Part shown: in pieces, positions 18,984-28,309 of the stretch
How the letters are laid out: each line of letters opens with the position of its first letter
Numbering within the stretch: position 1 is the first letter of the stretch
Origin: UBA5972 sp964588725
Lineage (GTDB): Bacteria > Pseudomonadota > Alphaproteobacteria > Rhodobacterales > Rhodobacteraceae
Assembly: GCA_964588725.1 (NCBI GenBank)
Contig: CAZPQL010000005.1
Span: 10,017 to 74,016, forward strand
Reading direction: 5' to 3'
Length of the DNA stretch: 64,000 bases
The notes under the pieces: model-generated
Told to the model about the DNA's origin: nothing
Seen by the model: the letters and a program-made list of their open reading frames with translations, nothing else
Databases searched by the model: none
Translations under genes and position numbers: made by a program

Positions 18984-20206
18984 ATTTGCCGACCCTGCAG
19001 CAGCATCGGCAGATCACCGGTTAGTCCTGCAGCGCTGCGCATTAGCGCACGTCGCGCGCCTGGCCATTTGTTGAACATCCCAAGGCCCAGATCGCGTCCC
19101 CACCTAATCGGCGTATTATCATTTGAAAACAGCCGGTTAATGCCGTCGGTGGCTGCGGCCATGCTTGTGACGTCAAAGCGCCGCCATTGTTGGTATCGTG
19201 CAAGCACATCGGCAGCGGCGAAATCCTCGCCGCGGCGAATAGCGGTCACAATGACCTCTGCCAGCGCCGCCACATCGCGCAGTCCTATATTAAGGCCTTG
19301 ACCTGCCAGCGGGTGGATACCGTGGGCGGCGTCGCCAACAAGCGCCACACGGTCCGCCACAAATCTGCGCGCAAGAGACAGCTGCAACGGATAGGTGAAC
19401 CGCGTGCCGTCCAGGGTGATATCGCCCAGAAACTCTCCGAATACCGGCTTCAATGCCTCAACAAATTCGCCGTCGGGCAATTGCGCGACTTCAGCTGCGC
19501 GTTCGCATGATTCGACCCAGACAATCGAAGACCGGTTCCCGGGCAAAGGCAGTATTCCCAGTGGGCCAGACGGGGCAAAAAACTGATGCGCAACCCCAAG
19601 GTGCGGTTTTTCATGCGCCACGGCGCAAACCAGCGCCGTTTGATCGTATCCCCAGCCCATGCGCGCAATTCCGCTGCGCCGTGCCGTGGCGCTGTGACGG
19701 CCATCGCACCCAACGGCCAATTTGGCATTAATGTCTTCTGCGCCGTCCAACGTCAGGTCCACGTGATCGCTGGCGATATTTTGGCTGGAAACGGTTTTGC
19801 CGGACAATTGTCGGATGTTGCGGTGCGCGTCCAAAGCGTCCAGCAGCGCGGGGCGCAGAAAACGATCTTCGACCATATGGCCCATGGGGCCTTCTTCCAA
19901 TTCGCGGTGATCGAAATGCAGGAACCATGGCGCAGCACCTTCGCCCGGGCGACCGTCACTGGCGACGATGTCAAGGATTGGCTGGCTGTGCGCGGCCACA
20001 TCGGTCCAGACTCCAAGCGCCTGCAACATGCGTCGTGTAGCCAGCGACAGCGCATAGGCGCGCCCGTCAAAATCACGCGCCGCGCGCTTTGGGCGTGGAA
20101 TACTATCGATAATCGAAATACTCAGGCCGGTTTTCGCCAGCGCCAGCGCCAGCGCCGGACCGTTGAGCCCGCCGCCAATGATCGCGATGTCGCATGTGAT
20201 CGTCAT
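18980..20206 (-). CDS. UbiH/UbiF/Coq6-family FAD-dependent monooxygenase
   Basis: The 408-residue flavoprotein has the N-terminal dinucleotide-binding motif IAIIGGGLNGPALALALA, the middle DG motif (AVGCDGRHSATARR) and the C-terminal FAD motif VALVGDAAHGIHPLAGQGLN. These define the ubiquinone ring hydroxylase family. Which ring position it hydroxylates cannot be said. The start at 20206 gives the normal MTITCDIAIIGGG N-terminus; a longer in-frame extension lacks family features. It is divergent from the amidase gene. Confidence 0.93.
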   Translation of the reverse strand: MTITCDIAIIGGGLNGPALALALAKTGLSISIIDSIPRPKRAARDFDGRAYALSLATRRMLQALGVWTDVAAHSQPILDIVASDGRPGEGAAPWFLHFDHRELEEGPMGHMVEDRFLRPALLDALDAHRNIRQLSGKTVSSQNIASDHVDLTLDGAEDINAKLAVGCDGRHSATARRSGIARMGWGYDQTALVCAVAHEKPHLGVAHQFFAPSGPLGILPLPGNRSSIVWVESCERAAEVAQLPDGEFVEALKPVFGEFLGDITLDGTRFTYPLQLSLARRFVADRVALVGDAAHGIHPLAGQGLNIGLRDVAALAEVIVTAIRRGEDFAAADVLARYQQWRRFDVTSMAAATDGINRLFSNDNTPIRWGRDLGLGMFNKWPGARRALMRSAAGLTGDLPMLLQGRQI

Positions 20207-20285
20207 AGGTTGAATATGAATGTTAAAACGGGATTGTCCATTGTCGAATGCGTCGCTACCTTTTCGCACAACAAGAGGTGTGTCG

Positions 20286-21617
20286 ATGTCAAAGCAATGG
20301 TTAACCGCAACAGCCTGCGATCTGGGTCGCGGGATCGCGGCGGGCGAAATTGATCCGGTTGATTTGACGCACGCCTATCTGGACGCCATCAAAAAGCATC
20401 CGCTGAATGACCGCATATACGCGCGACTGACCGAAACCCGCGCCCTGGCCGAAGCCAAATCCGCTGCTGGCCGCGCCAAATCAGGTCAGCGACGCGGGTT
20501 GCTCGACGGGGTGCCGATATCGTGGAAAGACCTGTTTGACACGGCAGGTTCAGCCACCGAGGCGGGATCGGCATACCTCAAGGATCGCGTGCCAGACAGG
20601 GACGCCGATGTTTTGGACAACGCGACGTGCGCGGGGCTGGTTTGTCTGGGTAAGACACATATGTCGGAACTGGCGTTCTCTGGCCTTGGTTACAATCCGG
20701 TGACAGCCTCGCCGCCCTGCGTGAACGACAGCGAGGCCGTTTCGGGGGGTTCTTCGTCGGGGGCTGCAGCGTCGGTGGCCTTTGGGCTGGCGGCGGGGGC
20801 TATCGGATCGGACACCGGCGGATCGGTGCGCATCCCGTCGGCGTGGAATGATCTGGTGGGGTTGAAAACCACGCATGGATTTTTGTCGCTCAACGGGGTT
20901 GTCCCCTTGTGCAGCACGTTTGACACGGTTGGTCCCTTGTGCCGGTCGGTTGAGGACGCCGCGCATTTGCTGGCCGCGCTTTCGGGTGAACCGGTTGCCG
21001 ATACTGCCAACAGCACGCTAAGAGGGCGACGTTTTTTGATTTTGGAAAACGTCGGGCTGGAAAATCTCCGCGAAACACCGCGTGCCGGATTTGAGGCGTC
21101 GGTGGAAAAACTGAAACAGGCGGGCGCAATTGTTGACAGCACCACAATAAATGCCGTCGACGACGCAATGGCGTTGGCGGGTTGCCTGTTTACAGTTGAC
21201 GCTTACGGTCGCTGGCGTGACGTGATCGAAGCCAACCCCGATCTGATGTTCCACGAAATACTGGGGCGCTTTCGTGCCGGTGGCAGTTTCAGTGGCGTGG
21301 ATTATGTGCAGGCTTGGCACCGGCTGCGCGAACTTCGCAGAGATTATTTCGCGGCCACCATCGGTTACGACGCCGTCATCATGCCGTCCTCGTGTATCAT
21401 GCCCCCCAACATGGAGCGGCTGGCTAATGATCACGACTATTACGTCAGCGAAAACCTGCTGGCGCTGAACAATACCCGCGTGGGCAATTTGATGGGGGCG
21501 GCTGCGCTAAGTGTGCCTACGGGCGTGCCATCGACGGGTCTTATGATGGTCACTCCGCCTTATGGCGAGCGGGCGTTGTTGCGTTTGGGCGCGGCGGTGG
21601 AAACGGTGCTACGCTGA
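20286..21617 (+). CDS. Amidase (amidase-signature family)
   Basis: The 443-residue protein has the amidase-signature region SGGSSSGAAASVAFGLA followed by IGSDTGGSVRIPSAW. The catalytic Ser-cisSer-Lys set is visible: Lys in PISWKDLFD, Ser in GGSSSG, and nucleophile Ser in SDTGGSVR. Relatives hydrolyse a wide range of amides and the GatA transamidase belongs here, but no gatB or gatC neighbour is present, so a metabolic amidase is more likely. The start at 20286 follows AGAGGTG. The 3' end overlaps the convergent DUF6356-like gene. Confidence 0.9.
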   Translation: MSKQWLTATACDLGRGIAAGEIDPVDLTHAYLDAIKKHPLNDRIYARLTETRALAEAKSAAGRAKSGQRRGLLDGVPISWKDLFDTAGSATEAGSAYLKDRVPDRDADVLDNATCAGLVCLGKTHMSELAFSGLGYNPVTASPPCVNDSEAVSGGSSSGAAASVAFGLAAGAIGSDTGGSVRIPSAWNDLVGLKTTHGFLSLNGVVPLCSTFDTVGPLCRSVEDAAHLLAALSGEPVADTANSTLRGRRFLILENVGLENLRETPRAGFEASVEKLKQAGAIVDSTTINAVDDAMALAGCLFTVDAYGRWRDVIEANPDLMFHEILGRFRAGGSFSGVDYVQAWHRLRELRRDYFAATIGYDAVIMPSSCIMPPNMERLANDHDYYVSENLLALNNTRVGNLMGAAALSVPTGVPSTGLMMVTPPYGERALLRLGAAVETVLR

Positions 21618-21827
21618 ACCTTCGGCACCCCGGTTGTGGGTGCGGTGATACAGTTTGGCAATTATCCGGCTGGCCGTGGTTTCAAACAATGCCGGAATAA
21701 TTGCGTGGATCATTGCCGCAAAACCCGCCGCCAGCAGTAGCACCGAAAATCCGGCTGCGAAAGCCAAGTGCTGCAGGTAGGTTTCTTGAACGCTTTGGGG
21801 GTGGTTTATAAACAGGCGCTGGAACAT
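21609..21827 (-). CDS. Small membrane protein, DUF6356-like
   Basis: The 72-residue product (MFQRLFINHPQSVQETYLQH) has a hydrophobic middle (FSVLLLAAGFAAMIHAIIPA, about residues 27-46). The pattern NHPxSVxExYxxH plus one or two membrane helices fits the DUF6356 family of small proteobacterial proteins. The start at 21827 has AAGGA 8 nt upstream; the ATG at 21836 sits on the ribosome site itself. Function unknown. Confidence 0.75.
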   Translation of the reverse strand: MFQRLFINHPQSVQETYLQHLAFAAGFSVLLLAAGFAAMIHAIIPALFETTASRIIAKLYHRTHNRGAEGSA

Positions 21828-21928
21828 GTGCTTCATCCTTTTTGCTGGGTCGATGTTAACCGAAATCCGGAATTCATACGTCCCAAAAAATCTTTTATTT
21901 CTGCCAATTTTGGGATATCATTTCATGT

Positions 21929-22390
21929 ATGAGCCAAATGCTTGACGATTTAGACCGTTCGATACTGCGTTTGTTGCAAAAAGATGCCACGCTTTCGGTC
22001 GATGCCGTGGCAGAAGCGGTACACCTGTCGCGCAATGCCTGTTGGCGGCGGATCAAGCGTCTGGAAGGCGACGGTATTATTGCACGTCGCGTAGCGATCA
22101 TTGATCCCGAATCGGTTGATTTGGCGCAAAGCGTTGCGGTGCTGGTGCGCACCGACAATCACGATCCGGAATGGCTTGAGCGGTTTCGCAAGGCAGTACG
22201 CGAAATGCCGGAAATATCCGGCGCGTACCGCATGTCGGGCGAATTGGATTACCTGCTGCGGGTGCACGTCAGGGATGTACGGGCGTATGACCGCTTTTAT
22301 CAGCGTCTGATCGCCAAGCTGCCAATTGCCAATGTCTCTGCGAGTTTCGTGATGGAAAACATAAAAGACACAACCGAATTACCTATATAA
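21929..22390 (+). CDS. Lrp/AsnC-family transcription regulator
   Basis: The 153-residue protein has an N-terminal helix-turn-helix (DLDRSILRLLQKDATLSVDA, then VHLSRNACWRRIKRLEGDG) and a C-terminal RAM/AsnC ligand-binding domain. RMSGELDYLLRVHVRDVRAYD is the usual domain core. Members respond to amino acids and often control a neighbouring gene, so the aminotransferase gene that follows is a candidate target. A second in-frame ATG is at 21938. Confidence 0.93.
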   Translation: MSQMLDDLDRSILRLLQKDATLSVDAVAEAVHLSRNACWRRIKRLEGDGIIARRVAIIDPESVDLAQSVAVLVRTDNHDPEWLERFRKAVREMPEISGAYRMSGELDYLLRVHVRDVRAYDRFYQRLIAKLPIANVSASFVMENIKDTTELPI

Positions 22391-22479
22391 TTCGTTGAAC
22401 ACCGCGCTGGACCGAAACCAATATTGCGGTTAATATGCTTTCAAACAGGGCACTTAGACCCCGTACGATTGAGGCCACG

Positions 22480-23658
22480 ATGCAGTTCCCCCAGCGGTTT
22501 TCGGACCTGCCTGACTATGCGTTTGCGCGTCTGAGCACGCTTTTGGACGGCCATTCACCGGGCGGTCCAGAAATTGCCATGTCAATCGGCGAGCCTAAAC
22601 ACGACGCACCCGGTTTTGTGTCCGAAGAAATCGCCAATAATATTGCGGGTTTTGCAAAATACCCGCCAAACGACGGTTCACCTGAATTACGCGCGCAAAT
22701 TTCGATGTGGCTTCACAGACGGTACGGCGTTCAGATAGATCCTCAAACTCAGGTCGTGGCGCTGAACGGCACCCGCGAAGGGTTGTTCAATGCCTGCGTC
22801 GCGCTGTGTCCTCAGCGCAAAAACGGCAAACCGGTCAACGTGCTGATCCCCAATCCGTTTTATCAGGTCTACGCCGTCGCCGCAGCTGCGGTTGATGCAA
22901 ATCCGGTGTTTTTGAATTGCCCGCCCGAAACCGGGTTCTTGCCGGATTTTGATGCGCTGTCGCAGGAAACATTGGATCAAACGGCGATTGTCTATTTGTG
23001 TTCACCGTCCAACCCGCAAGGCGCTGTCGCTGACAAAGCCTATTGGTCCCGCCTGATCAATCTGGCCATGCAGCACGACTTTCTGATCTTTGCAGACGAA
23101 TGCTACTCCGAAATTTACCGCGATATAGCGCCGCCCGGCATATTGGAGGTGAACCACGCGCTCAATGGAGATCCAGAACGGGTCGTTGCGTTTCACTCGC
23201 TGTCGAAACGCTCGAACCTCCCGGGGTTGCGCAGCGGTTTTTTGGCCGGTGGACCCAAAGCTGTGAACAAAATCAAACAGTTGCGATCTTATGCCGGCGC
23301 GCCGCTGCCGCTGCCACTGCAACACGTGGCTGTGCGGGCATGGGCGGACGAACACCATGTGGCACAAAGCCGTGCGGTTTATATCGAGAAATACAATATC
23401 GCTGACCGCGTATTCGACGGATGCAACGCATACAATAGCCCGAAGGCAGGGTTCTTTTTGTGGCTGCGTGTGACCAACGGGATTGAAGCGGCGCTCAAAC
23501 TGTGGGTGGAGACCGGGGTCAAGGTGCTTCCTGGCGCTTTTCTAAGCCGCAGCGTTACCGGCGTTAATCCGGGTGACAACTATATCAGGGTGGCCCTTGT
23601 GGCCCCTACTCAAGAAATGCAGCGCGGACTTCAGTCGATCCGTGACTGTGTATACTGA
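22480..23658 (+). CDS. Class I/II PLP aminotransferase, DapC-like (succinyldiaminopimelate transaminase candidate)
   Basis: The 392-residue fold-type I aminotransferase shows YLCSPSNPQGAV (PLP-binding Asn), FADECYSEIY (Asp and Tyr contacts) and SLSKRSNLPGLRSGF with the PLP lysine. The start MQFPQRFSDLPDYAFARL and the IGEPKHDAP motif are typical of the DapC type, which makes N-succinyl-LL-diaminopimelate for lysine and peptidoglycan. The ATG at 22480 follows GAGG. It sits 15 bases before ftsK, so the two may be co-transcribed. Confidence 0.88.
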   Translation: MQFPQRFSDLPDYAFARLSTLLDGHSPGGPEIAMSIGEPKHDAPGFVSEEIANNIAGFAKYPPNDGSPELRAQISMWLHRRYGVQIDPQTQVVALNGTREGLFNACVALCPQRKNGKPVNVLIPNPFYQVYAVAAAAVDANPVFLNCPPETGFLPDFDALSQETLDQTAIVYLCSPSNPQGAVADKAYWSRLINLAMQHDFLIFADECYSEIYRDIAPPGILEVNHALNGDPERVVAFHSLSKRSNLPGLRSGFLAGGPKAVNKIKQLRSYAGAPLPLPLQHVAVRAWADEHHVAQSRAVYIEKYNIADRVFDGCNAYNSPKAGFFLWLRVTNGIEAALKLWVETGVKVLPGAFLSRSVTGVNPGDNYIRVALVAPTQEMQRGLQSIRDCVY

Positions 23659-23673
23659 CAGGACAGGCGATTA

Positions 23674-26355
23674 ATGGCGTATCAGGTAAGACACAGAGAC
23701 CCTTTATTGGACAGTCATATACAGGCAGCGGTCGAGAAACGCGGCAAGGAATTGCTGGGCATTGCACTGCTGACCGTCGGGGTACTCTACAGCATGATGC
23801 TTGCATCTTACGTGCCCGAAGATCCCAGCTGGCTTAGCTCGACTAACGCACCGGTGCAAAATATGCTCGGCCGGTTCGGCGCGTCCTTGGCAAGCCCCCT
23901 GTTCGTGACGATCGGGGCCGCCGCTTGGGGGATCGCGGGTATACTGCTGCTTTGGGGGGTCAGATACATCTTCCACATGGGCGACGACCGCGTGTTCAGC
24001 CGGATCATTTTCACGCCGATAGCCATTGCTTTTCTGGCGCTTTTTGCCTCGACCCACGCGCCAACCGAAGGCTGGAGCCACAGTTTCGGCCTGGGGGGGC
24101 TGTTCGGTGATACGGCCCTGACCACTTTGCTGGAACTCATGCCAGTTGACGTGGGCATCATGCTCAATCTGCTGACGTTAATTTTCGGGATCGTGTTTGT
24201 GTTTATGTTTGGCTTTGTCGTCGGAGTCAGTGGCGGTGAACTGCGCGGCATCGGTCGCTATCTGCTGGTCGGATTTATCCTGAGCTATGCGTCAATCGTG
24301 GCTTTGCTGAGATTCACGGGCGTAAGGGCAATGCGCGGCGCGGTGGCCGCCCATATGCACCACAAAAATATGAAAGTGGCACGAAATCAGGTCATGCAAA
24401 ATTTTGAAGACACGACGCTGTTGCCGCGGCGGCTTCCGTCGGAATCGCCCGCCGGTAGCAATACATTTGTACGCCGCGTCCCACGTCTGTTTGCAAAAAC
24501 ACCGCAAAGCGAATTGGTCGAACCGGTTTTGACCGCACCGGCACCCGCGCCACCCAGCAAGGATAAAATCCGCACGCGTATAACAGAGGCGATCAGAAGC
24601 CGTACGCTGTCACAAAAACAGCCCTTGGAAATTGGGCGGACTGAACCACCTCTTGAGGCGATTGACGACGACTCGGACGAAACTTCGAACATATTTCACA
24701 GTGAATTACCTGAGAATTCGGAATTTCTTCAGCCTACGCCTGAGAGCCACGCCAGAGTAAATCACCGCTCAAGAAAGGGCAGTTCTGCCAGCCAACAAGC
24801 CCAAAGCGAAGCACAGCCCTCGTTAGCGTTGGAAGAATTGATGGAAAAGTACGAATTCCCGCCGCTAAACCTGCTGTCCAATCCAATCAACATTGTGCGA
24901 CATCATCTGTCGGACGAAGCTTTGGAAGAAAACGCGCGTATGTTGGAAAACGTTCTGGACGATTACGGGGTCAAAGGTGACATCGTTTCGGTAAGCCCGG
25001 GCCCCGTTGTCACCATGTACGAATTGGAACCGGCACCGGGTCTGAAAGCCAGCCGTGTGATCGGTTTGGCCGACGATATCGCGCGCTCTATGTCGGCGTT
25101 GTCGGCGCGGGTTTCGACGGTTCCCGGCCGCTCTATCATTGGAATTGAGCTGCCCAATTCTGTGCGCGAAAAGGTCTTGTTGCGTGAAATACTGGCAACA
25201 CGGGATTTCGGCGATTCCACGCAAAAGCTGCCGCTGGCACTGGGCAAGAATATCGGCGGCGACCCTGTCGTCGTTAATCTGGCGAAAATGCCCCACTTAC
25301 TGATTGCGGGAACCACGGGTTCGGGTAAATCGGTGGCGATCAACACGATGATCCTGTCGCTGCTTTACAAATTGTCGCCCGAAGAATGCAGAATGATCAT
25401 GATCGATCCCAAAATGCTGGAATTGTCGGTCTACGATGGCATTCCGCATCTTTTATCCCCTGTCGTAACCGACCCCAAAAAGGCGGTTGTCGCCCTGAAG
25501 TGGGTGGTTGGTGAAATGGAAGAACGCTACCGCAAGATGTCCAAAATGGGCGTTCGCAATATCGATGGCTACAATTCGCGGGTCAAAGACGCGCTTTCGA
25601 AAAACGAAATGTTCAAGCGCACCGTTCAGACTGGATTTGATGACGAAACCGGCGATCCCGTTTTCGAAACCGAGGAATTTGCACCCGAACCAATGCCCTA
25701 TATCGTGGTGGTGGTCGATGAGATGGCCGACTTGATGATGGTGGCCGGCAAAGAAATCGAAGCGTGCATTCAAAGACTGGCACAGATGGCGCGCGCGAGC
25801 GGCATTCATCTGATCATGGCAACGCAGCGGCCATCGGTCGACGTAATCACCGGTACGATCAAAGCCAATTTTCCAACCCGTATCAGTTTTCAGGTTACCA
25901 GCAAGATCGACAGCAGAACCATTTTGGGGGAAATGGGCGCCGAACAGCTATTGGGAGCCGGTGATATGCTTTATATGTCAGGCGGAGGAAAAATCACACG
26001 TGTCCATGGACCGTTTGTATCTGACGAAGAAGTCGAAGACGTCGTCAACCACCTGAAAAGCTTTGGCGCACCCCACTATGTGTCCGGCGTTATCGAGGGA
26101 CCAGAGGACGACAAAGGTAACAACATAGATCAGGTGTTGGGACTGAGCAGCGGCAATTCAGAGGACGAACTATACGACGAGGCCGTGGCTATTGTGCTGC
26201 GGGACCGCAAGTGTTCAACGTCCTATATTCAACGAAAACTGGCGATTGGCTACAATAAAGCGGCGCGATTGGTTGAGCAGATGGAGGACTCTCAGCTTGT
26301 CAGTCCAGCCAATCATGTTGGCAAACGCGAGATTTTGGTGCCCGAGTCAAATTAA
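23674..26355 (+). CDS. ftsK: DNA translocase FtsK
   Basis: The 893-residue protein has four or five hydrophobic segments in its first ~210 residues that anchor it at the septum. A Pro/Ser-rich variable linker spans about residues 250-390. The motor domain has Walker A GTTGSGKSV near residue 546 and Walker B VVVVDEMADLMM near residue 677. A C-terminal winged-helix gamma domain (STSYIQRKLAIGYNKAARLV, about residues 847-866) reads KOPS-type DNA signals. It couples chromosome dimer resolution and segregation to cell division. lolA follows 59 bases on. Confidence 0.97.
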   Translation: MAYQVRHRDPLLDSHIQAAVEKRGKELLGIALLTVGVLYSMMLASYVPEDPSWLSSTNAPVQNMLGRFGASLASPLFVTIGAAAWGIAGILLLWGVRYIFHMGDDRVFSRIIFTPIAIAFLALFASTHAPTEGWSHSFGLGGLFGDTALTTLLELMPVDVGIMLNLLTLIFGIVFVFMFGFVVGVSGGELRGIGRYLLVGFILSYASIVALLRFTGVRAMRGAVAAHMHHKNMKVARNQVMQNFEDTTLLPRRLPSESPAGSNTFVRRVPRLFAKTPQSELVEPVLTAPAPAPPSKDKIRTRITEAIRSRTLSQKQPLEIGRTEPPLEAIDDDSDETSNIFHSELPENSEFLQPTPESHARVNHRSRKGSSASQQAQSEAQPSLALEELMEKYEFPPLNLLSNPINIVRHHLSDEALEENARMLENVLDDYGVKGDIVSVSPGPVVTMYELEPAPGLKASRVIGLADDIARSMSALSARVSTVPGRSIIGIELPNSVREKVLLREILATRDFGDSTQKLPLALGKNIGGDPVVVNLAKMPHLLIAGTTGSGKSVAINTMILSLLYKLSPEECRMIMIDPKMLELSVYDGIPHLLSPVVTDPKKAVVALKWVVGEMEERYRKMSKMGVRNIDGYNSRVKDALSKNEMFKRTVQTGFDDETGDPVFETEEFAPEPMPYIVVVVDEMADLMMVAGKEIEACIQRLAQMARASGIHLIMATQRPSVDVITGTIKANFPTRISFQVTSKIDSRTILGEMGAEQLLGAGDMLYMSGGGKITRVHGPFVSDEEVEDVVNHLKSFGAPHYVSGVIEGPEDDKGNNIDQVLGLSSGNSEDELYDEAVAIVLRDRKCSTSYIQRKLAIGYNKAARLVEQMEDSQLVSPANHVGKREILVPESN

Positions 26356-26414
26356 TCGCTGTGAATTGAACGTCCTTGTTTTAATCATCCACGATGGCCA
26401 GCTATGGTAGAGCC

Positions 26415-27017
26415 ATGAAACACTTTGCGACAAATTTGATTCTGATGGTCTTTCTGGCCTGGCCAGTTGCGGGTCAACCTGTGTCGCTGAATGCCCTGTC
26501 GACGTATCTGAATGATCTGGTCACGGCAAAAGGCCGGTTTACCCAAATCAACCCGGATGGCACCATTTCAACCGGTGTGATCTATATCCACCGCCCCGGC
26601 CGCGTGCGGTTTGAATACGATCCGCCTGACCCGGCTTTGGTGCTTGCCGGTGGCGGTACTGTCGCGATTTTTGACAAAAAATCCAACCAGCCGCCGCAGC
26701 AGTTTCCGCTGAAACAAACACCGCTGTCGGTGATTCTCCAACGCAAAGTGGATTTGAATGTCGCTAACATGATCACAGGCCACGTTAGCGATGGAACCAC
26801 AACGACAATCACGGCGCAGGATCCCGATCACCCGGAAATCGGCCATATTGATCTGGTTTTTACCGGCGATCCGGTAGAACTGCGCCAGTGGGTAATTACC
26901 GACGAAGCCGGAAGTCAGACCACCGTGATACTGGGCGAAATGGTAGTGGGCCTGAAATTGGGTTCGTCATTGTTCAGTGTACCGCTCGAGATTCAGAATT
27001 CTCAACCAGATTTCTGA
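26415..27017 (+). CDS. lolA: Outer-membrane lipoprotein carrier protein LolA
   Basis: The 200-residue protein starts with a signal peptide (MKHFATNLILMVFLAWPVAG). The mature part has the LolA pattern: YLNDLVTAKGRFTQINPDG near the start, then HRPGRVRFEYDPPDP, the shell that carries the lipid tails of lipoproteins across the periplasm. The in-frame ATG at 26394 is less likely because it would displace the signal peptide. ftsK-lolA linkage is conserved. Confidence 0.93.
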   Translation: MKHFATNLILMVFLAWPVAGQPVSLNALSTYLNDLVTAKGRFTQINPDGTISTGVIYIHRPGRVRFEYDPPDPALVLAGGGTVAIFDKKSNQPPQQFPLKQTPLSVILQRKVDLNVANMITGHVSDGTTTTITAQDPDHPEIGHIDLVFTGDPVELRQWVITDEAGSQTTVILGEMVVGLKLGSSLFSVPLEIQNSQPDF

Positions 27018-27024
27018 AACCGCG

Positions 27025-27600
27025 TCAGGGGCACGTTACCAGCTGTTCCTCGTATAGTTTTGCCCGCGCCGCCACCTCTTTGGAAATTCGCAACAACCAC
27101 GCCTTGCGCCGGTACGTGCCACGCCGATAACCCGTGTGGCCGTCGTGATAGGCCAGATATTGTTTGCGCGCGCTGGATTTGGAAATACCAAGCCGCTGAT
27201 ACGACTGATCCATATACCAACCCATAAAATCGACAGCGTCAGGAAAGCTATCCCTTTTGGCACTGCGATTTCCGGTGTCGCGCTTGTACCATTTCCACGT
27301 GCTGTCGATGGCCTGTGAATAACCGTAAGCTGACGAATTCCGGCCCATGGGGATCACCCCCATGCGAAAAGCCAGCGGCGTTCGGGCGCGGCCGACAAAT
27401 TTGCTTTCCTGATAAATCGTTGCCAGTTGTACAAAGACCGGCACCTGCCATTTTTTCTGCACATGGTTCATGGCTTTGAACCACTTTGGCCGCTCCGATT
27501 TAATCACACAGGCATCGTTGAGATTGGACGGTGGCGGCTGTACGGCGGCAGAGCAAGCCGCGAGCCAAAGAAATACCGACGCGTGCCAAAGGGTTTTCAT
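27025..27600 (-). CDS. Lytic transglycosylase (SLT-domain) lipoprotein
   Basis: The 191-residue product has a signal peptide with lipobox (FLWLAACSAAV, Cys about residue 16). The SLT-like catalytic Glu is in LATIYQESKFVG (near residue 66), followed by SAYGYSQAIDSTWKWYK and a late AYHDGHTGY, which match the SLT fold. It would cut peptidoglycan between MurNAc and GlcNAc from the outer-membrane side. Convergent with lolA with a 7-base gap. Confidence 0.87.
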   Translation of the reverse strand: MKTLWHASVFLWLAACSAAVQPPPSNLNDACVIKSERPKWFKAMNHVQKKWQVPVFVQLATIYQESKFVGRARTPLAFRMGVIPMGRNSSAYGYSQAIDSTWKWYKRDTGNRSAKRDSFPDAVDFMGWYMDQSYQRLGISKSSARKQYLAYHDGHTGYRRGTYRRKAWLLRISKEVAARAKLYEEQLVTCP

Positions 27601-27968
27601 GTAAGAAATGCCTGTTTTTCGTAGCTTTATAATACAGGTTTTACAGAGATCGCCAAATCATATTCCGGTGGTTTGATTCTCCGGTGGGCCAACCCGTAGT
27701 GCGAAAATGCAACAGGTGCCCGTCCCGGACGACTAAAAGATACCGGTCGCGCAAAAACTTATTCAGATGGCCGATTCGCCTAGAGACCTGAAAATCATAT
27801 AACAACCGGATGTATCCACAGGCTGGCCGATCTCTCACGCCATCCCCGTTGCGGATTGGTGAACATTGCACAGCAATTGTTTCCGGTAAAAATCTCCGAA
27901 ACAGAACCCGATTGGTGGACAGATTCCAAGCTGCCTTATAGATAATAGGTTCGGGGGTAGTTTTTGAA
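27601..27968. other. Intergenic region, no gene seen
   Basis: This 368-base gap separates the divergent transglycosylase and hspQ genes and must carry both promoters. I examined both strands and found no tRNA fold, strong hairpin or plausible coding frame. A long minus frame crosses it, but that frame overlaps hspQ and has no protein-like features. Confidence 0.5.
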
Positions 27969-28295
27969 ATGTTGATTGCCAAAGCTAAATACAACGTCGG
28001 ACAGGTGGTCCGCCACAAGAATTTTCCATTCCGCGGCGTGGTTTTTGACGTGGACGCCGAATTCGGCAATTCCGAAGAATGGTGGGCAGCAATTCCTAAG
28101 AAAATCAGGCCCAAAAAGGAACAGCCCTATTATCATTTGCTGGCTGAGAACGACGATTCCTATTACGTGGCCTATGTGTCGGAACAAAATCTGATACTGG
28201 ATGACAGCGGCAAACCCGTTGGCCATCCGGAGGTACACGCGATGTTCAATCAGATGCGCGACGGCAAGTACGATTTGGAAACCCGCCTGCACTGA
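27969..28295 (+). CDS. hspQ: Heat shock protein HspQ
   Basis: The 108-residue protein matches HspQ/YccV: KYNVGQVVRHKNFPFRGVVFDVDAEF near the start, then PYYHLLAENDDSYYVAYVSEQNL. In enterobacteria HspQ binds hemimethylated DNA and acts as a Lon specificity factor. No sigma-32-type promoter could be confirmed by eye. It is convergent with the gamma-glutamyltransferase gene. Confidence 0.95.
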   Translation: MLIAKAKYNVGQVVRHKNFPFRGVVFDVDAEFGNSEEWWAAIPKKIRPKKEQPYYHLLAENDDSYYVAYVSEQNLILDDSGKPVGHPEVHAMFNQMRDGKYDLETRLH

Positions 28296-28309
28296 TAACG
28301 CGAAATGCT

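Noticed and set aside
27641..28114. A 157-codon minus frame across the gap before hspQ
   Set aside because: It overlaps hspQ on the opposite strand, has no domain, signal or ribosome site, and looks like a chance open frame.
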